Part shown: in pieces, positions 1 to 8,424 of the stretch | Position numbering within the stretch: the stretch's first letter is position 1 | Layout of the letters: each line of letters begins with the position of its first letter | Assembly (NCBI GenBank): GCA_027484685.1 | Contig: JAIXSO010000065.1 | Span: forward strand, 1-50,674 | DNA length: 50,674 bases | Direction: 5' to 3' | DNA from: Bacteroidota bacterium | GTDB lineage: Bacteria > Bacteroidota > Bacteroidia > UKL13-3 | Program-made: the position numbers and the translations under genes | Notes under the pieces: generated by a model | The model's input: the letters and a program-made list of their open reading frames with translations, nothing else | Told to the model about the DNA's origin: nothing | Database searches by the model: none

Positions 1-272
1 CTTTACCTAATTGGAAAACACGCGATCAAGGAACTTTAATTGCTACAGCTTGGGAGTTTGGTTTAAACAAACATCCTACACTTTCAAAACAATGGAATTT
101 TATTGCTGATTATTACAATCAAGGTTTGATACTTGATGATGATAAAAATTTAATTACTGACGATGGATTTAAAACAAGCTATAAGCCTGTTTTTATGCAT
201 GTTTATCATAATTGGGGTAAGCAAGATTGGAATATTTGGCAATGGATAGAAAGAAAATATGAAAATAGATAA
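1..272 (+). CDS. Probable glycosyltransferase, C-terminal fragment
   Basis: The reading frame is open from the left edge to a TAA at 270-272, giving about 89 residues of a protein whose start lies outside the window. The fragment contains TRDQGTLIATAWEFG followed by KQWNFIADYYN and ends with a His/Trp-rich stretch (PVFMHVYHNWGKQDW). An Asp-Gln pair followed by a Trp-Asn motif and a late histidine is typical of the C-terminal half of GT8-like glycosyltransferases, and a complete GT8-like gene lies at 3625-4521. The assignment to glycosyltransferases is an inference from this short tail and its neighbours. The gene overlaps the next start codon by 14 bases, which suggests translational coupling in one operon. 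Confidence 0.4.
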   Translation, partial: LPNWKTRDQGTLIATAWEFGLNKHPTLSKQWNFIADYYNQGLILDDDKNLITDDGFKTSYKPVFMHVYHNWGKQDWNIWQWIERKYENR

Positions 273-1281
273 AATTATTTTTTCAATAACAATTTTTATT
301 ATTCTGTTAGAATGCTTTTTGCGATGGAATGGCAAGTATCAAACTACCAATGAGCGTTCGTACGGTAAATACATGCAAAGATATAGAGTAACTACCAACA
401 GTTGGTTCCATACTTGGAAGCCTAATTTGGTGTTAGATTACAAGCAATCTGAGTTTCATTATACCAATATTTACAACGATTTAGGACATAGAGAGCATCA
501 TTTTTCGGAATATTTAAAAGATACCTCTACTCATAAAATTATTGCGCTTGGCGATTCATTTACCGAAGGCGATGGTTCGTGTTACGATAGTACTTGGGTT
601 AAAAGTTTAGCGTGTGCTTTAGATAAAAAATTTCCATCTAAATTTTCATTTTATAATGCAGGAGTTTGTGGAAGCGATGTATTTTATAATAATAAAATAT
701 TGGTTTCAAAACTTGTGCAGTTAAAACCTAAAGTGGTAATTGAATGCCTAAACACAAGCGATATTGATGATGTAATTTGTAATGGAGGAAAAGAAAGATT
801 TAATGAGGATGGTACAACTAGCGGAAAAGTTGGTCCTAAATGGGAGTTGCCGTATAAATACAGTCATTTATTCAGGGCCATTATTCATAATGTTTTTAAA
901 AATAATGAGAACTTAATTCCTAAAGATTTATTAACACAAAAAGAGGCTGAAGCTATTCAATTAATTAAACAACAAGTAGAAGAAACAGCTAACTTTTGTA
1001 AACAGAATAACATAAAATATGTATTACTTTTAACTCCAACTCCTGCTGAAATAATTGAACCAAATACAAGTAAACAAACTAATTTTTTAAAAGGTTTAGG
1101 CAATCAAAACTTTGTAATAAATATGTTTGAACCATTAAATAAATATTATTTGAACCAACCTATTAATCAATATTCCTGGAAGCTCAACGGACATTTTAAT
1201 TCAAAAGGTTATTGGGTATTAGGTCAAGCAATTTACAATGAAGTAAATTTAAATGACAGTTCTATTTTAAGTAATAACTAG
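259..1281 (+). CDS. SGNH/GDSL-type hydrolase, membrane-anchored
   Basis: The 340-residue protein starts with a hydrophobic segment (residues 6-20), so it is probably anchored in the inner membrane or exported. The SGNH signature GDSFTEG places the nucleophile at Ser100. Gly135 in NAGVCGSD and Asn165 in IECLNTSD fit blocks II and III, and His312 in NGHFNSKGYW fits block V. The acidic residue usually found just before that histidine is absent (KLNGH), so the catalytic dyad or triad may be atypical. Related proteins often add or remove acyl groups on surface polysaccharides. It overlaps the upstream gene and converges tail-to-tail with the SxtJ gene, sharing four bases. Its closeness to the carbamoyltransferase cassette suggests a joint role in glycan decoration, but the substrate is unknown. 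Confidence 0.8.
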   Translation: MKIDKIIFSITIFIILLECFLRWNGKYQTTNERSYGKYMQRYRVTTNSWFHTWKPNLVLDYKQSEFHYTNIYNDLGHREHHFSEYLKDTSTHKIIALGDSFTEGDGSCYDSTWVKSLACALDKKFPSKFSFYNAGVCGSDVFYNNKILVSKLVQLKPKVVIECLNTSDIDDVICNGGKERFNEDGTTSGKVGPKWELPYKYSHLFRAIIHNVFKNNENLIPKDLLTQKEAEAIQLIKQQVEETANFCKQNNIKYVLLLTPTPAEIIEPNTSKQTNFLKGLGNQNFVINMFEPLNKYYLNQPINQYSWKLNGHFNSKGYWVLGQAIYNEVNLNDSSILSNN

Positions 1282-1622
1282 AATAACTGCTTAAAATTCT
1301 CTTCTTTATGAATTATTGTTTTCCAATTGGTGTTATTATGATGTGGAGGTTTAGACGACAATAATTTTTTTATTAAAGCCAAGGGTGTTAATACCAAATA
1401 GAAAAATAACATCATTATTATTTTGCCATTTATTGCTCCTAATATTTTACCTACAAACATCCAGATAGACGCAATTTTTGATGCCAAATAAAAGCTTATT
1501 ACAGTAGTAATTAATACTGCTAAACCTGCCCAAAATAGGGTTTCTATATTATATCTTTTTCCTATTATAAATGCTCCTGCGGCTATAACTATGTTGGTTA
1601 AATAAACTTTTTCTTTGTTCAT
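1278..1622 (-). CDS. SxtJ-family small membrane protein
   Basis: This 114-residue protein has hydrophobic segments at about residues 8-21, 28-46 and 69-86. It ends with a soluble tail containing NTNW and a basic, aromatic end. Size, topology and the FYLVLTPLALIKKLL segment fit the SxtJ family, named after a gene beside the carbamoyltransferase of the saxitoxin cluster. The family's molecular role is not established. It is the third gene of a carbamoyltransferase/DUF5989/SxtJ run with gaps of only 2 and 4 bases, so it is almost certainly co-transcribed and probably works with the carbamoyltransferase at the membrane. Its stop codon overlaps the stop of the convergent SGNH gene. Confidence 0.75.
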   Translation of the reverse strand: MNKEKVYLTNIVIAAGAFIIGKRYNIETLFWAGLAVLITTVISFYLASKIASIWMFVGKILGAINGKIIMMLFFYLVLTPLALIKKLLSSKPPHHNNTNWKTIIHKEENFKQLF

Positions 1623-1626
1623 AATT

Positions 1627-1776
1627 TTAAAATAGTGGATATATAAAAGTGGCTACCGCACTATTTTCAGCAAAGGTTATTAATAAACCAAAAACAATGA
1701 GTGCTAATATAATTGGAACCAACCACCACTTTTTTTGATTGGTAACAAATGCCCAAAAATCTTTTAAAAAATCCAT
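1627..1776 (-). CDS. DUF5989-family 49-residue membrane protein
   Basis: A short reading frame runs from an ATG (complement of 1774-1776) to a TAA (complement of 1627-1629) and encodes 49 residues. It begins MDFLKDFWAFV, continues with KKWWLVPIILALIVFGLL as a single transmembrane helix, and ends TFIYPLF. The order of a short amphipathic start, a Lys-Trp-Trp membrane interface, one helix and an FIY.LF end matches DUF5989, a family of about 50 residues regularly found between a NodU-type carbamoyltransferase and SxtJ. Here it sits exactly in that slot, 2 bases after the carbamoyltransferase and 4 bases before sxtJ. Function unknown; a membrane adaptor for the carbamoyltransferase is a reasonable guess only. 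Confidence 0.85.
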   Translation of the reverse strand: MDFLKDFWAFVTNQKKWWLVPIILALIVFGLLITFAENSAVATFIYPLF

Positions 1777-1778
1777 TT

Positions 1779-3581
1779 TTATTTTGTTATTAAATAATTA
1801 TCCAAAACTAAACAATCTATTTCAGTTTTTAAAAAACAGTTGATGGCATCTTGTGGGCTGCAAACTATGGGTTCATTATTTATATTAAAGCTTGTATTTA
1901 CCAAGATACCGTAATTAGTTTGCTTTTTAAACTCATTCAATAAATCAAATAATTTTTTATCGTTGGTTTCATTAACAGTTTGTATGCGCGATGTGTAATC
2001 AATATGCGTTATAGCGGGCAAAACAGAACGTTTTTGATTGATAGTTTTAATCAAGTCAAATTCTGTTTCTTGTTTGAATTCATGCCTAAATTCTGGTCTT
2101 ATTTTATGTACAAAAAGCATGTAGGGCGATGAATAAGTTTGGCTGTAAAATTTCTCAAATTCATATTCCAACATAATTGGTGCAAATGGCCTAAAACTTT
2201 CACGTTTTTTAACCTTTAAGTTTAAGTCTGATTGGGTATTATTTAATAATGGATTGGCTAAAATACTTCTTGAGCCAAGCGCTCTTGGTCCAAATTCAGC
2301 GCGGCCTTGAAACCACCCAATTATTTTTCCTTGGTTTAATAATTCAGCAGATTTTGCAATTAATTCCTGGTAGTTAAACGCTAAAAAATTAAGCTTCGAA
2401 TTTTCAATTGCTCTTTTTATTTCTAAACTATTATAGCTTGGTCCAAGCTTGCTGTTTTGCATTAAATCAAATTCGTTAGTATAAATGCGTTCTTTTTTAA
2501 AGTGCAAATAATATGCTGCCAATGCGGCTCCTAATGCTCCGCCTGCATCTCCGGCTGCTGGTTGTATATAAACATTTTCAAACAATCCACTTTCTTTAAT
2601 TTTTCCATTGGCAACACAATTCAAAGCTACTCCACCTGCCATACAAAGGGTTTTGCTTTTGGTAAGTTCTTTAGCTTTTTGTAACAAGTTCAGCATTATT
2701 TCTTCTAAAACTTGTTGCAATGCTTGGGCTAACGCGCAATGTTGAAAACTTAAATTATCTGTTTTTTTTCTAGTTTTTAAACCAAATAATTTTTCAAATT
2801 TCTTTTCATCAATCATTTTTAATGAAGTAGAATATTTGAAGTAATTTTTGTTAAGTTTAATGGAGCCATCATCAAAAATGGTAACAATTTCAGAAGTTAT
2901 TTTATTCATATAAAGTTGAACTAGCTCGTCTTCAGGCATGGCGTAAGGTGCCAGTCCCATTACTTTATATTCGCCAGAGTTAACTTCAAAACCTAAAAAA
3001 TAAGTAAAAGCTGAGTATAAAAGGCCAACTGAATCAGGATAGTGTTGTTCTACTAAGGTGGCAATATTGTTTTTGTTTCCAACAGCAATTGAGGTGGTTG
3101 CCCATTCGCCAACACCATCAATGGTTAAAATAGCTGCATCATCAAAATTAGTTGCAAAAAAAGCACTTGCTGCATGCGATAAATGGTGTTTTGAAAACAG
3201 TAATTCAGTTTTTTTCCAATTTATGTTGTGGTCAATTTCTGTCAACGATTTCTTTAAAGTAGTTTTTAAAAATAGTTTTTCTTTTAACCAAATTGGCATG
3301 GCTGTTATAAACGAAATCAAGCCTTTTGGAGCATTGTCAAAATAAGTATCCAATAATCTTTCAAACTTTAAAAATGGCTTGTCATAAAATACAATTGCAT
3401 CTAAATCTGAAAGTTTTATGCATGCCTCATTAATGCAATATTTTATAGCATTTTCTGGAAACTGCGAATCGTTTTTTAATCGAGTAAAGCGTTCTTCTTG
3501 CGCTGCTGCAATTATTTTTCCATCTTCAATTAATGCAGCAGCTGAATCGTGATAATATGCCGAAATACCTAGAATTTTCAT
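1779..3581 (-). CDS. NodU/TobZ-family carbamoyltransferase
   Basis: This is a full-length 600-residue O-carbamoyltransferase of the NodU/CmcH/TobZ family. These enzymes make carbamoyl-adenylate from carbamoyl phosphate and ATP and pass the carbamoyl group to a hydroxyl on a sugar or other small acceptor. The N-terminal Kae1-like domain starts MKILGISAYYHDSAAA. The metal-binding HHLSH motif is at 132-136, followed by TIDGVGEW at 153-160 and GEYKVMGLAPY at about 203-213. GGVALN is at 316-321 and GDAGGA at about 344-349. The C-terminal domain carries GRAEFGPRALG at 426-436. It heads the cassette with DUF5989 and SxtJ. A TAATTTTG element (complement of 3589-3596) lies 7 bases before the ATG. The acceptor is probably a surface glycan, judging from the adjacent glycosyltransferases. 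Confidence 0.93.
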   Translation of the reverse strand: MKILGISAYYHDSAAALIEDGKIIAAAQEERFTRLKNDSQFPENAIKYCINEACIKLSDLDAIVFYDKPFLKFERLLDTYFDNAPKGLISFITAMPIWLKEKLFLKTTLKKSLTEIDHNINWKKTELLFSKHHLSHAASAFFATNFDDAAILTIDGVGEWATTSIAVGNKNNIATLVEQHYPDSVGLLYSAFTYFLGFEVNSGEYKVMGLAPYAMPEDELVQLYMNKITSEIVTIFDDGSIKLNKNYFKYSTSLKMIDEKKFEKLFGLKTRKKTDNLSFQHCALAQALQQVLEEIMLNLLQKAKELTKSKTLCMAGGVALNCVANGKIKESGLFENVYIQPAAGDAGGALGAALAAYYLHFKKERIYTNEFDLMQNSKLGPSYNSLEIKRAIENSKLNFLAFNYQELIAKSAELLNQGKIIGWFQGRAEFGPRALGSRSILANPLLNNTQSDLNLKVKKRESFRPFAPIMLEYEFEKFYSQTYSSPYMLFVHKIRPEFRHEFKQETEFDLIKTINQKRSVLPAITHIDYTSRIQTVNETNDKKLFDLLNEFKKQTNYGILVNTSFNINNEPIVCSPQDAINCFLKTEIDCLVLDNYLITK

Positions 3582-3624
3582 CTACCTTCAAAATTATATT
3601 ATATTCGCACATAAAAAAATTATC
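3582..3624. promoter_or_regulatory. Divergent promoter region, carbamoyltransferase and GT8-like genes
   Basis: Only 43 bases separate two divergent starts. On the minus strand TAATTTTG (complement of 3589-3596) is a full match to the Bacteroidetes -7 pattern TAnnTTTG. On the plus strand TATATTCG (3600-3607) matches it with one change. No convincing -33 TTG is visible for either, so this is an inference from the -7 elements and the gene arrangement. Confidence 0.35.
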
Positions 3625-4521
3625 TTGTTTAACCTTTGTACCATTTCTACTCAATCGCATTTATTTAAAGTATTTGCTTTGGCCGATAGTCTAAAAAATT
3701 ACAACGCTGTTTTGCATGTATTAATGGTTGATGGTGATAAACAAATTAATTCGCATCAAACAGTAGTTTTTCATTATTTAAATGAATTAACCGATAATTT
3801 AACAAAGGCATTGGTAAAAAAATATCAAACTAATCTCGATAAATTGCGTTGGTCTTTAAAGCCTGTTTTTTTAAAACATTTACTTGTTACAAATAACTCG
3901 GTTATTTACGTTGACAATGATATTTATTTTTACAGTGATTGTGCTTTTTTATTTGAAAAACTAAGTCATAATAATATTCTTCTTACACCTCATTTTTATG
4001 AGGCTAATCCGCTCCAAAACCAAAATTGGTTAGAAGCTAATTTTAGGGTAGGGCTTTACAATGCCGGTTTTATTGGTGTTAATAATTCGGCCATTGATTT
4101 TTTGAATTGGTGGGCTAATTGCTGTTTGTATAATATAAAACAGGCATACTGGCGCGGTTTGTTCGATGATCAAAAATACCTCGATTTAGTACCAATATTA
4201 TTTGATAAGGTAGAAATACTTAAACATAATGGCTGCAATTTGGCTGGCTGGAATTATAAAAACTATCAAATTCAAAACTTGCACGAACAAAGTTGGTATG
4301 TAAACAATTCTCCATTGGTTTTTATACACTTTGCTGAACTAAGTTTAATAAAGTTTTCAAATCCCGAAAATATTTTACACAAGGCTTATTTGCATTATCA
4401 AAAGGCTTTAAAAATCTATTTACCTACATATAATTTTAAAAGAGATTTTTTAAAAAGTTTTACCATTTTGTCTTATTTTTATTATCTTAAATGGAAAGCA
4501 TTTCGATTAATTGAAAACTAG
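3625..4521 (+). CDS. GT8-like glycosyltransferase
   Basis: The 298-residue protein begins FNLCTISTQSHLFKVFALADSL, as in GT-A glycosyltransferases of the GT8-like group that start with a short strand and an open sugar-nucleotide pocket. VIYVDNDIYFYSD supplies the DxD-type metal motif (Asp97 and Asp99). Later come FRVGLYNAGFIGV, a Trp-Trp pair, LFDDQKYLDLVP and GCNLAGWNY, which is the usual order in this family. It should transfer a sugar from a nucleotide donor at the cytoplasmic face during glycan assembly. No in-frame ATG precedes the conserved N-terminus, so the start is probably the TTG at 3625. It is followed after 18 bases by the TMTC-like gene and is probably co-transcribed with it. Confidence 0.8.
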   Translation: MFNLCTISTQSHLFKVFALADSLKNYNAVLHVLMVDGDKQINSHQTVVFHYLNELTDNLTKALVKKYQTNLDKLRWSLKPVFLKHLLVTNNSVIYVDNDIYFYSDCAFLFEKLSHNNILLTPHFYEANPLQNQNWLEANFRVGLYNAGFIGVNNSAIDFLNWWANCCLYNIKQAYWRGLFDDQKYLDLVPILFDKVEILKHNGCNLAGWNYKNYQIQNLHEQSWYVNNSPLVFIHFAELSLIKFSNPENILHKAYLHYQKALKIYLPTYNFKRDFLKSFTILSYFYYLKWKAFRLIEN

Positions 4522-4539
4522 TTTATTGTCTTGAAATAA

Positions 4540-7092
4540 ATGAAAAAATATACGAATATCAAATCAAGTTTTAGTTTAATCCAAAAATACTATTTAGCAT
4601 TGTTTGTTGTGGTAATTGTGGTATTTGGTAATACCATTTTTAACGGCTATAATATGGATGATAACTTGGTTACTCAAAACCATAAATATACGTCTAAAGG
4701 TATTGCTGCCATTGGTAAAATATTTTCTAGTTCTTATTATTCCGATAATGCTGAAATTAACTTTGGTTATAGACCAATTGTTCATGTATCATTTGCATTA
4801 GAACATCAGTTTTTTGGCGAAAGTCCAACGGTTAGTCATTTGTTTAATTTGCTTTTTTACTTGTTGTCTGTATTGTTGTTTTTCAAATTGATGATAAATT
4901 GGTTTGGTGAAGAAAATATAGTTGTTTCGTTTATAGCAGCATTGTTTTTTGCAGTGCATCCTATCCATTCCGAAGTAGTAGCAAGTATTAAAAATAGAGA
5001 TGAAATATTAGGTTTCTTATTTGCGATTGTAGCGGGACTATTTTTCGAAAAGTATTTGACTAAACGTAATGCTTTAAGTTTAGTTTGGATTGCAATTTTT
5101 ATGGGGTTAGCAATCCTTTCTAAAAAGAGTATTTATCCAATTGTATTTGTGTTTCCATTAATGGCAGTATGCTTTCGCAAAACAAACTTAACAACTCTTT
5201 TACTTATTACATTGGTATTGGTTATACCTGCTGCTTTGGTTGTTTCTGAATTAAGTTTAAAAAAGTTCTTATTGCTTATAATTGCACCATTGGTAATAGC
5301 CTTATTCTTTTATTATTACAAAAGTATTATTGAATTTATTTTGAATATTGTTTTTAAAAAATGGATAGACAATTTATTTTTTTATTCAATTGTAACTTGG
5401 TTGTTAATAGGCTTATCATATTTTTATTCTGATTTTTTCTATTTTCTATTAAGTATTCCATTTATATTTTTAGCTATTAAAAAGAATGAAACCATTGGTA
5501 TTATTCAGCTTATTGTCATGGTTTATTTTATTGGCGTGGTTTTTTTAAAAGCTAACCTAGAGCAATTTTCTTTAATTTTAAGTTTTGTTTATGCTTCTTA
5601 CTTACATTTTAAAAGCAGAAAAGAGTTTATTATAATTGTCTGTTTATCATCATTAATAACTGGTTTGTTCTTGTTTTTTCATTTTAGTATTGGAAATGTT
5701 TTATTGGTTATTAGTTTAGCAATTCTATCATTCTTTTACTTTAAAAAACCAATAATAAGTTTAGTATTAGTGTTGGTGATTTTTGGGGTTACATTCTTTT
5801 TTTTCAAATTTAATTTTTATCATATTTCAATAGGTTTTACGGTTTTGATTATGCTTTTAAATTGGAAATTTCCTCAATTGAATACTGTAAAATTTGCACC
5901 TTTAATATTACTTCTGTTCATATCATTGTTTATTTTTTTTAAACCCAATTCTAAAACATTTTATAATAAATCAAATATTGCTTTTTACTTTAAACCGATA
6001 GAGGTAACCGATTTTTTAGGAAATAAAAGATTGAATAACAAAAGTTTCTCCGAAGGTAGAGGTTTGCTTTATTTTGAAAATACATTGATTGCAAATCATT
6101 CAAAAAGCGAAACTGTGGCTACCGGATTTGCCACTTTAGGCGAATATTTTAAATTAATGGTTTTTCCTTGTGAGCTTTCTTTTTTTTATGGTTATGCAAA
6201 AGTGGTTACCGCTAATTTTTACGATTATTTTGTGTACATTTCAATTATTTTACATATTGGTTTGATAGTTTTTGCTCTTTGGTTGTTTCCAAAAAAGCCA
6301 TTCATTTCTATTGGTATTTTTTGGTACTTATTTTCCATGTTATTATTTAGTAATTGGGTTGAATTAGTTGCAGGTATGGTTGGTGAGCGTTTAGCCTTTT
6401 CTGCTTCTGCTGGTTTTTGTATATTCATAGCAGGTATTATAATTTGGCTTAAGCCTAATTTTTCGTTTAATAAACCAAATTATATGGAGTATTTTGTTTT
6501 GATAATTTTCATTGGTTTTGGATTTCGTTCAATAGCAAGAAATAATGATTGGAAAAATCCATTAACTTTAATGCGTAACGATATAGCTCATTTAAATAGT
6601 TCTGTTCAAGCCCATAATTTATTAGCCTTAAACCTCATGTACGAGGTTTCAACTAATACTAAACTTAATCCTCAACAAGCCGCTGAATTGCAAAACGAGG
6701 CCATTCTGCATTTTCAGAAAACAATTGAATTATTTCCAAGTTTCTTCAATGCCAATTACGATTTATCAAGAGTTTATGTAGGTAAAAGTGATTTTGAAAA
6801 TGCTAAAAAATACCTGCTAAATGCCTATGTTTTAGATAATGAAAACCTTTTTGTTTTAGAGGAATTAACCAAAACATGCTTTGAGTTAAAGCTAGTAAAT
6901 CAAATGGAATATTTTGGGAATAAGTATTTAAAATTTGTTCCTAATAACGAAAACATACATGAGTTGATGGCTTATTTATGTTTGATAAATAACAAAAAAC
7001 AAAAAGCTAAATTATACGCAGAGCGCGGCTTGAAATTTTTTCCTAATAATAATAACTTACAAATGGTTTTAAGAGATTCACAAGTTAAATGA
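4540..7092 (+). CDS. TMTC-like GT-C membrane protein with C-terminal TPRs
   Basis: The 850-residue protein starts with a transmembrane segment (about 15-31) followed by YNMDDNLV, placing the paired acidic residues Asp40-Asp41 in the first outer loop as in GT-C glycosyltransferases. RPIVHVSFALEHQFFG and HPIHSEVVASIKNRDE match the first loops of TMTC/DUF1736 proteins. A DUF1736-like segment (about 500-560) contains ENTLIANHSKSETVATGFAT and LGEYFKLMVFPCELSFFYGY. About 165 C-terminal residues form four or so TPR-like helix pairs (from about 686). Eukaryotic TMTCs are protein O-mannosyltransferases; bacterial members are poorly known, and lipid-linked sugar transfer to a surface acceptor is inferred. 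The middle (about 210-475) is an unusually long, Phe-rich run of extra membrane segments. It ends 4 bases from the convergent flippase gene. Confidence 0.75.
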   Translation: MKKYTNIKSSFSLIQKYYLALFVVVIVVFGNTIFNGYNMDDNLVTQNHKYTSKGIAAIGKIFSSSYYSDNAEINFGYRPIVHVSFALEHQFFGESPTVSHLFNLLFYLLSVLLFFKLMINWFGEENIVVSFIAALFFAVHPIHSEVVASIKNRDEILGFLFAIVAGLFFEKYLTKRNALSLVWIAIFMGLAILSKKSIYPIVFVFPLMAVCFRKTNLTTLLLITLVLVIPAALVVSELSLKKFLLLIIAPLVIALFFYYYKSIIEFILNIVFKKWIDNLFFYSIVTWLLIGLSYFYSDFFYFLLSIPFIFLAIKKNETIGIIQLIVMVYFIGVVFLKANLEQFSLILSFVYASYLHFKSRKEFIIIVCLSSLITGLFLFFHFSIGNVLLVISLAILSFFYFKKPIISLVLVLVIFGVTFFFFKFNFYHISIGFTVLIMLLNWKFPQLNTVKFAPLILLLFISLFIFFKPNSKTFYNKSNIAFYFKPIEVTDFLGNKRLNNKSFSEGRGLLYFENTLIANHSKSETVATGFATLGEYFKLMVFPCELSFFYGYAKVVTANFYDYFVYISIILHIGLIVFALWLFPKKPFISIGIFWYLFSMLLFSNWVELVAGMVGERLAFSASAGFCIFIAGIIIWLKPNFSFNKPNYMEYFVLIIFIGFGFRSIARNNDWKNPLTLMRNDIAHLNSSVQAHNLLALNLMYEVSTNTKLNPQQAAELQNEAILHFQKTIELFPSFFNANYDLSRVYVGKSDFENAKKYLLNAYVLDNENLFVLEELTKTCFELKLVNQMEYFGNKYLKFVPNNENIHELMAYLCLINNKKQKAKLYAERGLKFFPNNNNLQMVLRDSQVK

Positions 7093-7096
7093 TAGG

Positions 7097-8407
7097 TTAT
7101 TTGGTTAGTTTCATTTCTTTCCAATATTTAACTATATCAAACAAGTGTTTTGGATTTAAAGCAGAGAAAAATAAGGTGGCTGACTCTTTTGGTTTGTAAA
7201 CAAATATGATAGCTAAAATGCTGCACATATAGGTTGCAACCACACTATAGGCTGCTCCTTTTATACCATATTTAGGTATCATATACATTTCGACTGATAA
7301 TATAATTATTAGTACAAATACTTGGTAAACAGTAATTAATCGTTGTTTGTTTAATGCTAAGAGCCAAGAGCCCCATGCAGTTCCCAAAAATACAGGAATG
7401 GTTATCCAAATATGTATTTTAAAAATTTCGGGTGCCAATGGAAATCCATCCTTATATAAAAATCCAATCACAAAATCTCCAATCAAATAGCCACCAACTG
7501 AAATGAAAATGGAGCTCCAAATCATCAATGAATAAATTTGGGTTAAGCGTTTTAATTGCAATGGTTTATTATGTCTATTATTAATAATTCCAGGAAATAA
7601 TGCGCTTGAAAGTGCTACGGGAATAAAAAATGATGCTTCACTTATTCTAGTTGCTGCTGAATACTGACCAACCATTCCCATATCATGTAAATATCGAGCA
7701 ATTAATATTTTATCGGCTTGCTGGTAAATCATTTGCATGAAGGCGGAAATTATAATAGGCCATGAATGCGATAACAAACGCTTAGCTTCAGGTATGGTGA
7801 ATTTCCATTTACTTATTTCTTGGTGATTTTTTTTGTAAAAATATAGTTGGTTAATGGCTGTTATTGCAGCCTCAAACATGACCATACATGCAAACCAAGT
7901 TAAAGGTGCTTCAATATAAATAAGTACTAATTTTACAATGGCCGAAAGTGCCAAAGTAATAATTTGAACAATAGCATTAAATTTACCTTTAACTTCCGAT
8001 TGAAAATAAAAATCAATTACACTAAATGATTGGAAAACAACCGCTATTGAAACCAAAAAAACAATCCATGTTCTGTCGCTAGGGTCGCGAATTGATGAAT
8101 AATAAGTGGCTGCTAATACTACAAACAATGAACCTATCAAACGCATCCAAAAGGTAGTTCCTAGTATTGCATATTTTTTATCTTTTTCGGTTATTAATTC
8201 CCTTACCACTATGCCATCAAGTCCTAAGGTAGAAAACACAGTAAAAATGCTTAATACACTTAACGCATAGCTAATTATACCAAATTGTTCTTTTCCTAAA
8301 AACCTTGCTACAAGCACGCCTACCAAAATTCCTGAAATAATTCTTGAGGCCTTTTCAGCAAGCATCCAAATGCTATTATTGATGTAATTATTGTTATTCT
8401 TTGTCAA
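7097..8407 (-). CDS. Wzx-type polysaccharide flippase (MOP superfamily)
   Basis: This 436-residue integral membrane protein has about twelve hydrophobic helices across its length. It opens with NSIWMLAEKASRIISGILVG and LVARFLGKEQFG, the start typical of the polysaccharide biosynthesis (RfbX/Wzx) family. These proteins move undecaprenyl-linked sugar repeat units from the cytoplasmic to the periplasmic face of the inner membrane. It is the last gene of a minus-strand series that includes a sugar nucleotidyltransferase and an RDD membrane protein, 17 bases after the latter. With the glycosyltransferases on its other side, it supports a surface-glycan assembly function for the region. The exported glycan cannot be told from the sequence. 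Confidence 0.88.
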   Translation of the reverse strand: MTKNNNNYINNSIWMLAEKASRIISGILVGVLVARFLGKEQFGIISYALSVLSIFTVFSTLGLDGIVVRELITEKDKKYAILGTTFWMRLIGSLFVVLAATYYSSIRDPSDRTWIVFLVSIAVVFQSFSVIDFYFQSEVKGKFNAIVQIITLALSAIVKLVLIYIEAPLTWFACMVMFEAAITAINQLYFYKKNHQEISKWKFTIPEAKRLLSHSWPIIISAFMQMIYQQADKILIARYLHDMGMVGQYSAATRISEASFFIPVALSSALFPGIINNRHNKPLQLKRLTQIYSLMIWSSIFISVGGYLIGDFVIGFLYKDGFPLAPEIFKIHIWITIPVFLGTAWGSWLLALNKQRLITVYQVFVLIIILSVEMYMIPKYGIKGAAYSVVATYMCSILAIIFVYKPKESATLFFSALNPKHLFDIVKYWKEMKLTK

Positions 8408-8424
8408 TTCTGTTTTTTAGTCAA

